Shown here one piece after another: positions 42,594-48,169 of a DNA stretch of 48,169 nt. Both the position numbers and the translations under genes were made by a program. This DNA is from Lachnospiraceae bacterium (lineage in GTDB: Bacteria > Bacillota > Clostridia > Lachnospirales > Lachnospiraceae): positions 1 through 48,169 of the forward strand of contig SFDP01000018.1 of assembly GCA_004558185.1 (NCBI GenBank). Direction: 5' to 3'. Under the pieces are notes generated by a model, which had not been told where the DNA came from, made no database searches, and was given only the letters and a program-made list of their open reading frames with translations. The first letter of the stretch is position 1. Every line of letters starts with the position of its first letter.

Positions 42594-42607
42594 CTTTCCT
42601 CTCATTC

Positions 42608-42623
42608 TGCTGCTTTAACAGCA
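42608..42623 (-). promoter_or_regulatory. Hairpin before the foldase ribosome binding site
   Basis: TGCTG (42608-42612) and CAGCA (42619-42623) with a 6-nt loop, 4 nt before GAGAGG. The following AAAGCAGCAGAATGAGAGGA is identical, base for base, to that upstream of the ABC ATPase gene. Confidence 0.6.
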
Positions 42624-42686
42624 TTTTATCCGGGGCCATGTCCATCAGCATAGATCCCCGCTCCCTTTTCTTGATCAAAGTTAAGT

Positions 42687-44975
42687 CTAAAGTCCATTCG
42701 TCATTTTGGCATCACTAAAACCAATTTTCGTTTTGGTGACCAGAATCTGACGCGGTATCCGCAGCTTCAGCTCCTCTACATGGGAGATAATACCCACCAG
42801 ACGTTTTCCCTCACTTAAAGCATTCAGTACAGCCAGAGCCTGCTGCAGGGATTCCTCATCTAATGAGCCGAAGCCCTCATCTACAAACATGGTATCCAGA
42901 CGCACTCCTCCCGAACAGGCCTGTATTTCATCAGCCAGTCCCAATGCCAGGCATAGAGAAGCCTTAAAGGCCTCCCCTCCGGACAGGGTTTTTACATTAC
43001 GAACGGAGCCATTATAATGATCAACAACCTCTAAATCCAAACCTCCCTGGCTGCGGTTATTTTCTGTGTCTTTTTTTCGAACCAGAGTATACTGTCCACC
43101 GGACATTACCTCCAAGCGAAGATTGGCCTGCCTTAATATCCGGTCAAAATAAGCCATCTGCACATAGGTTTCCAGCATAATCTTCCCCTTCTCATTCTGT
43201 CTGCCGTTCACCGTATCATGCAGAGCCTTCATCCACCCGTAATCAGCCTCTTTTTTTTCCAGAAGTATTGCCTTTTGACGGATCTGCTCCAGAGCAAACC
43301 GATTTTTTTCCAGTCGATATCCTATCGACTCCCGTGTATTACTGATTTCTCTTTTTCTGTCGTTTAAGCCTTTTAGCTCAGCAGTGAGCTGATCCAGGTT
43401 CCTGTCCTGAATACCTGCAAGCTCTTCCTTTTTTGCCTGAATCTCTCCCTCCAGCAAAGACAGCTCCTGAAGCAGTCCGTTTCTTGTTTTTTCTGCCTCC
43501 TCTTTTTCCCCAAGGAGGCTTTCCCGCTCCTTTTGCCGTTCATAAAGCTGCTGTCTCAGTCTTCCGGTTTCCGGCACCCTAAGGTCTTCTCCTAGAAGCT
43601 CTTTTAAACAGCGCTCCTTTTCTTCTGTCTGCCCCTGAAGTCCCGCTGCTTCTTTATTTATTTGCAACAGTTCCTGCTCCTTTTTTTCCAGCTTTTTCCT
43701 TGCCTGCTGCCATTGCTCCCTTGTAGGTGCTTGGTCGGAATACGGGGCCGGCTTCGGATGACTTAACGAGCCACAGACCGGACAGGGCTGTCCTTCGATC
43801 AGTGTTCCTGAAAGCATACCTGCCTGATGTTCCCAAAAGGCCTGTTCCGTTTTCAGATATTCCCCTCTAAGCCTCTGTCTCTCCTGTTCTTCTCTCCTAT
43901 AGCTCTCTTTTGCCCGTTCACAGGCTGTGTAAAGCCTCACAAGCTGCTCCTTCTCCTTCTGCATTTCCTCCAGTCTGGCAAGCTGTTCCCGAAGGCCGGC
44001 AATCTGCTCCAAAAGCTGCTCCAGTCTCTGGTCATATGCCTTTACCTGCCGGCATCGCTCCTGTGCCTCCTCCAGCCTTTTTTTATCCTGTTCCTGCCGG
44101 CGCTGCTTCTCTTCCAGTTCTCCTGACAGTCTGTGATATCTGGTTGCCTCATTGATTTTTGCGGCCAACTCCTGAAGCTGCTGCTCCAGTCTCTGTATCC
44201 TGCTATTTTGAAAAACAAGCTCCTGCTCATCCTCCTGCATGAGGCTGTCCAGCAGTGCCAGTACCTCCTTCAAAAGCAGCTTTCCCTCCACTGCCCTCTG
44301 CCACTGCTCATAAAGCCTATGCCCATCTATGCAGCAGGTTCCGCTGATATACTGTGCAATACTCTTACGCAAATCTTCACATTCACCATAAAGGCTGCGG
44401 AAATCCCTTCCTATCTCGCTCTGCAAAAGCTCATATTTTTCAGTATTAAACAGTTGCCGAAAAAACTTCATTCTTTCTTCTGTTGAGGCCAGCAGAAGTT
44501 TTTGAAACTCCCCCTGTGCGAGCATGGCAATTCTGGTAAATTGCTGTCTGTCCACTCCCACAATTTCGGTGATTCTTTTCGTAACCTCCGTAGTCTTCGT
44601 CACAAGCCTTCCATCCGGAAGAGTCAGCTCTCCGCTTTCATTCTGTGTGGTCATTCCCTGTCCCCGCTCTTTCGGGCGTTGATATCTGGGACTTCGCCTT
44701 ACCTTATACTCCCTTCCTCTACAGGTAAAAACCAGTTCCACAAAGGTGGAGCTTCCCGGCAAAGCATATTTACTGCGAAACATCTCCGGTTTTCGCACAT
44801 CCCCGCTGGCCTCTCCGTAAAGGGCATAGGTAATGGCATCAAATATGGTCGTCTTTCCGGCTCCTGTATCCCCCGTAATCAGATACAGCCCCTTTTCCCC
44901 AAAAATACGAAAATCCAAACTGATTTCTCCGGCATAGGGGCCAAATGCCGACAAGGTTAACCTTAATGGCCTCAT
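42687..44975 (-). CDS. sbcC: Exonuclease SbcC, Rad50-like SMC ATPase (short form)
   Basis: A 762-residue partner of SbcD in the Mre11/Rad50-type nuclease that opens DNA hairpins and trims blocked ends. It shows Walker A GDTGAGKTT (about residues 35-43), Q-loop MLAQGEFQKLLL, a zinc hook CPVC (about 398-401) in the middle of two coiled-coil arms, signature LSGGEAFKASLCLALGLAD and D-loop FVDEGFGSLDEES. It is clearly shorter than E. coli SbcC (1048), so the coiled-coil arms are short. GGAGG lies 6 nt before the ATG at 44975, which overlaps the sbcD stop by four bases (ATGA), so the two are coupled. Confidence 0.95.
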   Translation of the reverse strand: MRPLRLTLSAFGPYAGEISLDFRIFGEKGLYLITGDTGAGKTTIFDAITYALYGEASGDVRKPEMFRSKYALPGSSTFVELVFTCRGREYKVRRSPRYQRPKERGQGMTTQNESGELTLPDGRLVTKTTEVTKRITEIVGVDRQQFTRIAMLAQGEFQKLLLASTEERMKFFRQLFNTEKYELLQSEIGRDFRSLYGECEDLRKSIAQYISGTCCIDGHRLYEQWQRAVEGKLLLKEVLALLDSLMQEDEQELVFQNSRIQRLEQQLQELAAKINEATRYHRLSGELEEKQRRQEQDKKRLEEAQERCRQVKAYDQRLEQLLEQIAGLREQLARLEEMQKEKEQLVRLYTACERAKESYRREEQERQRLRGEYLKTEQAFWEHQAGMLSGTLIEGQPCPVCGSLSHPKPAPYSDQAPTREQWQQARKKLEKKEQELLQINKEAAGLQGQTEEKERCLKELLGEDLRVPETGRLRQQLYERQKERESLLGEKEEAEKTRNGLLQELSLLEGEIQAKKEELAGIQDRNLDQLTAELKGLNDRKREISNTRESIGYRLEKNRFALEQIRQKAILLEKKEADYGWMKALHDTVNGRQNEKGKIMLETYVQMAYFDRILRQANLRLEVMSGGQYTLVRKKDTENNRSQGGLDLEVVDHYNGSVRNVKTLSGGEAFKASLCLALGLADEIQACSGGVRLDTMFVDEGFGSLDEESLQQALAVLNALSEGKRLVGIISHVEELKLRIPRQILVTKTKIGFSDAKMTNGL

Positions 44976-46111
44976 TTCTCCCCTCCTTCCCATATTTTCT
45001 CCAGCTTTTCTTCCAGATAGGCTGTCTGTCGCTCATTCAAGGGCTGATTATTCATCTTTTCATAAAATCCTGCCAATAATTCTATGGGGGAAAGCTCTTT
45101 ATATGTTTGAACGAGTTGCAGCTCCTGCTTTTTTCTGGTGCGGGTATTGTCATATTCCAACTGCAAAAGTCCGGGATAAATCAGAGCCAGACGATGAAAG
45201 GCATCAGGAATATCCTCCTCATCCAGCAGGGTAATTCGGACAAAATCTTCTTCATTTATCTTTTCTTCCTGTCTTTTCTCCAATAATTCCGTAAACATTC
45301 CTCTTAAACAGATTGTCCTGCGTAGAGGCGTCAGCGGCACTTGCCGGGTAAACAGATTTCCCTTCTCCCTTACCTCCAGGATGGTAACTGATTTACTGTC
45401 CTCACTCTCAGAAAAGGAATAGGTCAGAGGTGATCCGCAGTAACGGACTGCTTCTCTGCCTACCCACTGAGAACGGTGAAGATGTCCCAGGGCAACATAA
45501 TCAAAGGCTGAGAATACTTCCGCTGCCACGTTGTCCAGTCCTCCTATGGAAATTTCCTCTGAATCACTTCGAATAGCTCCGGTAACAAACTGGTGGCCCA
45601 CAAGAATATTCCGTTCTTCCTTATTAATCTCCATCTGCTTGATCGCCACCTCCAGGGCAGTGCTGTAATCGATGATTTCCTCCTGCGGATAAAAGTGGCG
45701 CACATGTGCAGGCTTGATGAAGGGCAGTAAATAAACGTTCAGAGCCCCGTATTCATCTTCCAGAGTAATTCCCGTTATTCTTCCGTCGTATACCGGAGAA
45801 AGATACACTCCCGCTTTTCTGGTCAGTCTGCCCAGAAAAGCAATCCTTTCCGGTGAATCATGGTTTCCGCTGATGACAAAGACAAGACATTTTCTTTCCA
45901 CCAATCTGACCAGAAAGGAATCAAACAGGGATATTGCCTCTGCCGGAGGATATATCCTGTCGTAAATATCTCCCGCAAGTAAAACTCCATCAATCTTTTC
46001 CTGATCGACAATACGCAAAATCTCTTCTAAAATATAGCTTTGATCCTCCAATAAGGAAACCTGATGTAATTTTTTCCCCAGATGCAGGTCTGACAAATGT
46101 ATAAACTTCAT
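44972..46111 (-). CDS. sbcD: Exonuclease SbcD, Mre11-like nuclease
   Basis: A 379-residue metallophosphoesterase nuclease that works with SbcC. The five motifs are present: FIHLSDLHLGKKL, LLAGDIYDRIYP, VISGNHDSPERI, ILVGHQFV and VALGHLHRSQ. A capping domain follows. The ATG at 46111 (MKFIHLSD) has GGAGGAAAAG upstream. The frame continues 37 codons further, but that extension runs through the ilvE terminator, so it is rejected as coding. A hairpin module related to that before lepA (46129-46141) stands 7 nt before the ribosome binding site. Confidence 0.95.
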   Translation of the reverse strand: MKFIHLSDLHLGKKLHQVSLLEDQSYILEEILRIVDQEKIDGVLLAGDIYDRIYPPAEAISLFDSFLVRLVERKCLVFVISGNHDSPERIAFLGRLTRKAGVYLSPVYDGRITGITLEDEYGALNVYLLPFIKPAHVRHFYPQEEIIDYSTALEVAIKQMEINKEERNILVGHQFVTGAIRSDSEEISIGGLDNVAAEVFSAFDYVALGHLHRSQWVGREAVRYCGSPLTYSFSESEDSKSVTILEVREKGNLFTRQVPLTPLRRTICLRGMFTELLEKRQEEKINEEDFVRITLLDEEDIPDAFHRLALIYPGLLQLEYDNTRTRKKQELQLVQTYKELSPIELLAGFYEKMNNQPLNERQTAYLEEKLEKIWEGGEK

Positions 46112-46128
46112 CTTTTCCTCCTTTCCAA

Positions 46129-46141
46129 AGCGTTTTACACT
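46129..46141 (-). promoter_or_regulatory. Hairpin module before sbcD, shared with lepA
   Basis: AGTGT and ACGCT (46141-46137 and 46133-46129, minus strand) pair with one G-U, three nt apart. The context TCCTCAGYGTAAA, CGCTTYGGAAWGGAGGAAA is nearly the same before lepA (5419-5448), from hairpin through ribosome binding site. Confidence 0.6.
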
Positions 46142-46168
46142 GAGGACTGAAAGTAAAATCTCCCGGTG

Positions 46169-46206
46169 AAAAACAGGCAAGCCAACCTGAAGCTTGACCT
46201 GCCTGT
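46169..46206 (-). terminator. Intrinsic terminator of ilvE
   Basis: ACAGGCA (46206-46200 on the minus strand) and TGCCTGT (46179-46173), with an inner GTCAA/TTGGC stem. A run of five U residues (46173-46169) follows. It separates ilvE from sbcD. Confidence 0.85.
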
Positions 46207-46267
46207 TCAATCCTTTTATCAAAATCGTTCTGCACTAAGGTTAAGGATGCGCTGCTGTCCCTATAAC

Positions 46268-47344
46268 CTATACCTCTACTACCCAGCCCTTAGGCCCTTC
46301 AATCTTCCCAAGCTGAATACCGGTAATCGTGTCATAAAGCCTCTGGCTTAAGGGGCCGATACCGCCCCCTGCAATCTCTACATCCGTATCTCCTTCTCTA
46401 AGATGCCCTACGGGAGAAATAACGGCTGCGGTTCCGGTTCCCCAGACTTCTTCTAAAGAACCGTCTAAAGCCGCATCAAAAAGCTCTTTTGCCGATATTC
46501 TTCTTTCCTCTACCGGGTAGCCCCATTCCTTACAAAGGGCAATACAACTGCTTCTGGTAACTCCGGGAAGAATGCTTCCGTTTAGCATGGGGGTAATCAC
46601 CACGCCATTGATTTTAAAGAAAATATTCATAGCTCCCACTTCTTCTATGTATTTTCTCTCCACACCATCCAGCCAAAGCACCTGAGAATAGCCCTCATCG
46701 TGAGCCTTTACCTGTGCCTTCAGGCTGGCTACATAATTGGCTCCCGCCTTGGCTTCTCCCAGACCGCCTCGAACGGCTCTTACATATTCGTCTTCGATCC
46801 ATATCTTTACCGGATTAAGTCCCTCCGGATAATAAGCCCCTACCGGAGAAAGAATAATCATGAAGCGATAGGTGTAAGAAGGCCTTACTCCCAGAAAAGG
46901 ATCCGTCGCAATAATAAAGGGTCTGATGTAGAGAGAGGTTCCCGGCTTAGTGGGAATCCATGCCTCATCCATCTTTACTACGGCCTTAATTGCCTGCAGA
47001 AAATCTTCTTCAGGGATCGTTGGAATGCAGATTCTTTTATTCGTATTATTGGCCCGTTCAATATTCTGATCAGGACGGAACAACAGGGTTCTTCCATCCT
47101 CTGCTTTATAGGCCTTCAATCCTTCAAACATCTCCTGTCCATAGTGAAATACCATGGCAGAGGGGTAAAGAGAAATAGGAGCATAGGGTACGATTCTTGG
47201 ATCATACCAGCCCTTTCCCTCTTCATAATCCATAATAAACATATGATCCGTAAAAATAGTTCCAAAGGTCAACGGATCATCCGCAGCAGGAAGAGGTTTG
47301 GGACTATCGGTCTTTTCATATCTGATTGTCAGCATATTGTTCAC
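46268..47344 (-). CDS. ilvE: Branched-chain amino acid aminotransferase
   Basis: A 358-residue fold-type IV PLP enzyme interconverting leucine, isoleucine and valine with their keto acids. FGTIFTDHMFIMDYEEGKGWYDPRIVPY, MVFHYGQEMFEGLKAYKAEDGRTLLFRPDQN, GEAKAGANYVASLKAQ (with the Schiff-base Lys), EEVGAMNIFF and LPGVTRSSCIALCKEWG are family hallmarks; the length and pattern match the eukaryote-like group II enzymes. The ATG at 47344 follows GGAGCGTGAACA. It is monocistronic between its own promoter and terminator, and divergent from the cold-shock gene. No ilv biosynthetic operon or T-box is next to it. Confidence 0.96.
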   Translation of the reverse strand: MNNMLTIRYEKTDSPKPLPAADDPLTFGTIFTDHMFIMDYEEGKGWYDPRIVPYAPISLYPSAMVFHYGQEMFEGLKAYKAEDGRTLLFRPDQNIERANNTNKRICIPTIPEEDFLQAIKAVVKMDEAWIPTKPGTSLYIRPFIIATDPFLGVRPSYTYRFMIILSPVGAYYPEGLNPVKIWIEDEYVRAVRGGLGEAKAGANYVASLKAQVKAHDEGYSQVLWLDGVERKYIEEVGAMNIFFKINGVVITPMLNGSILPGVTRSSCIALCKEWGYPVEERRISAKELFDAALDGSLEEVWGTGTAAVISPVGHLREGDTDVEIAGGGIGPLSQRLYDTITGIQLGKIEGPKGWVVEV

Positions 47345-47379
47345 GCTCCTGTTCTGTCTCTAAATTTTGTACGTCTCCA

Positions 47380-47407
47380 TTATTCTCCTAATTCATCAAA
47401 AAGTCAA
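47380..47407 (-). promoter_or_regulatory. ilvE: Putative promoter of ilvE
   Basis: On the minus strand: TTGACT (47407-47402), a 16-bp spacer, AATAAT (47385-47380). The -35 boxes of ilvE and the cold-shock gene lie about 33 bp apart on opposite strands. Confidence 0.45.
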
Positions 47408-47439
47408 CTCCTGAACCAATATTTATGACACTTTTCTCC

Positions 47440-47468
47440 TTTACTTTTCTAAAATACTGTGCTATTCT
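47440..47468 (+). promoter_or_regulatory. Promoter of the cold-shock gene
   Basis: TTTACT (47440-47445), a 17-bp spacer, TATTCT (47463-47468). A small hairpin GTTGT/ACAAC (47475-47488) stands at the start of the leader, followed by an AT-rich stretch, as is common in csp leaders. Confidence 0.6.
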
Positions 47469-47522
47469 TAATATGTTGTGGAAACAACTTATATTTTTTA
47501 TTTTTATTTGGAGGACTTTGCA

Positions 47523-47723
47523 ATGAACAAAGGTACAGTAAAATGGTTTAACAACCAAAAAGGCTACGGCTTTATCTCTGACGAAGCAGGAAATGACGTA
47601 TTCGTTCACTACTCCGGCCTTGTAATGGATGGCTTCAAATCCCTGGAGGAAGGTGCTGCAGTAGAATACGAAGTAATCAACGGAGAAAAAGGACCTCAGG
47701 CAGTTAACGTAGTAAAATTGTAA
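47523..47723 (+). CDS. Cold-shock protein, CspA family
   Basis: A 66-residue single cold-shock domain protein that binds single-stranded RNA and prevents secondary structure. It has RNP1 KGYGFISDE and RNP2 VFVHYSGL, with the family start GTVKWFNNQ and the C-terminal GPQAVNVVKL. TTTGGAGGACTTTGCA precedes the ATG at 47523; upstream in-frame codons from 47478 lie in the leader and are not used. It has its own promoter and terminator. Confidence 0.96.
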   Translation: MNKGTVKWFNNQKGYGFISDEAGNDVFVHYSGLVMDGFKSLEEGAAVEYEVINGEKGPQAVNVVKL

Positions 47724-47731
47724 AAATGTCT

Positions 47732-47784
47732 GCATTTACGAATGCTCACATTACCCTTAATCATTAACACGATGTGCCTTTTTT
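47732..47784 (+). terminator. Terminator of the cold-shock gene
   Basis: A small GCATT/AATGC hairpin (47732-47745) is followed by CACAT/ATGTG (47747-47776) enclosing TTAAT/ATTAA. A run of six T residues (47779-47784) follows. Confidence 0.6.
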
Positions 47785-47854
47785 ATTATATAAATGGAAA
47801 GAATACTTTCGCTTTTGTTTAGTAAGAATAAGCAAGCAGTTTAATGAATTAATG

Positions 47855-47904
47855 AAAAAGCTGTTTCATTCGGAACCCTCCGGTATCCGATGCAACAGCT
47901 TTTT
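47855..47904. terminator. Strong bidirectional terminator
   Basis: AAAAAGCTGTT (47855-47865) and AACAGCTTTTT (47894-47904) give 11 bp, and CAT/ATG and CGGA/TCCG extend the stem. A- and T-runs at both ends allow function on either strand. It may end the cold-shock transcript by backup and a gene arriving from beyond the right edge. Confidence 0.8.
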
Positions 47905-47910
47905 TATTTT

Positions 47911-48075
47911 CTAGTACAACGAATAATAAGTTTCTGATACATTGACGCAGAATGATTGTTTCATATGCGAGGCGGAGGAATGAGGCGTAGCGGTGGCTAC
48001 GTCGATTGACGACAACGCCGCAGATGAAAAATCAGGCAAGTCAAGGTGTTAGTTACTTATTATTCGTTATACTAG
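47911..48075. mobile_element. MITE-like element with 21-bp terminal inverted repeats
   Basis: The ends 47911-47931 and 48055-48075 are inverted copies differing at one base (CTAGTAYAACGAATAATAAG). The 165-bp interior has no open frame with a ribosome binding site but carries smaller palindromes such as CGTAGC/GCTACG. The next bases after the right end extend into an 18-bp palindrome, CGTTATACTAGTATAACG (48065-48082). Confidence 0.65.
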
Positions 48076-48129
48076 TATAACGGTTCATAAATAACTCGAC
48101 TATAAACGCAGAATATTTTTTTGAGTGTG
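48062..48129 (+). repeat. Dispersed intergenic repeat, copy 2
   Basis: A second copy of the repeat at 14894-14960, same orientation. It overlaps the right end of the MITE-like element by 14 bp. The 446 bp from 47724 to the window end contain no gene that I can support. Confidence 0.85.
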
Positions 48130-48146
48130 CAGTTTCAAAAACGTAG

Positions 48147-48162
48147 GCGTAGCGGGCTACGC
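48147..48162. repeat. Palindrome at the right edge
   Basis: GCGTAGC, GG, GCTACGC, followed by TGAGGAT. Read on the minus strand, TCCTCAGCGTA matches the core of the lepA and sbcD leader modules, and CGTAGC/GCTACG matches the inside of the MITE-like element. Confidence 0.6.
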
Positions 48163-48169
48163 TGAGGAT

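Noticed and set aside
46112..46222. N-terminal extension of sbcD
   Set aside because: It would be translated through the ilvE terminator and a leader hairpin; the GGAGGAAAAG plus MKFIHLSD start is clear.
1..48169. CRISPR arrays, tRNA or rRNA genes, prophage
   Set aside because: No regularly spaced direct repeats, no tRNA TPsiC-arm pattern and no phage structural genes were noticed by eye; a tRNAscan or CRISPR finder run was not possible.

Overview
The window looks like chromosome from a spore-forming Firmicute of class Clostridia, most likely a gut Lachnospiraceae (a Blautia/Ruminococcus-like genome). The evidence is the spore genes gpr, spoIIP and sleC, the rpsT-gpr-spoIIP-lepA-hemW order, a single-chain clostridial PurL/PurQ fusion, strong GGAGG ribosome binding sites, frequent TTG/GTG starts, an IS transposase start of a type I associate with Lachnospiraceae, and a DUF5716/DUF5717 gene pair. 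No rRNA, tRNA, CRISPR array or prophage was seen.

Layout. 1-2243: left end of an insertion sequence (transposase start, minus strand) beside a cytidylate kinase-like gene whose 3' end it may have altered, then a MATE exporter. 2411-8214: hemW, lepA, spoIIP and gpr (minus) back to back with rpsT (plus). 8319-14688: queH-argS-pepD-like-threonine aldolase-like-AI-2E transporter, probably one minus-strand operon. 14689-15471: a 500-bp intergenic stretch with a dispersed repeat, a perfect inverted repeat, a promoter and a folded leader, then an orphan nrdI (plus). 15584-22611: a minus-strand run of an unknown gene, a TetR regulator, purL, a TPR lipoprotein and pyrF. 22831-26963: plus-strand cyclic-nucleotide-binding-fold protein, VanZ-like protein and hflX. 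27006-30199: a SEC-C protein and a polar amino acid ABC transporter (binding protein, permease, ATPase). 30196-37108: a four-gene operon of unknown function. 37306-38547: sleC (plus). 38641-47344: an MCP remnant, CIRCE-controlled htpG, a PrsA-like lipoprotein, sbcC, sbcD and ilvE (all minus). 47523-end: a cold-shock gene, terminators and a MITE-like repeat cluster.

How the genes work together. Translation and protein quality recur as a theme (LepA, S20, ArgS, HflX, QueH, HtpG, foldase). Spore formation and germination are represented by SpoIIP, Gpr and SleC. PurL and PyrF serve nucleotide synthesis, and SbcCD processes DNA ends.

Most interesting items. (1) The four-gene operon at 30196-37108 encodes a protein with the layout of an Hsp70 nucleotide-binding domain but without its phosphate-binding motifs, a 1178-residue beta/helical-repeat protein, a TPR-like protein and a two-TM coiled-coil membrane protein. 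It may be an undescribed membrane-associated chaperone-like or scaffold complex. (2) At least eight genes carry a hairpin that ends 4-7 nt before the Shine-Dalgarno sequence, several built from shared repeat modules. The lepA leader, directly downstream of its own promoter, has a 9-nt loop perfectly complementary to the segment next to the ribosome binding site. (3) Dispersed repeats and a 165-bp MITE-like element lie at 14.9 kb and at the right edge.
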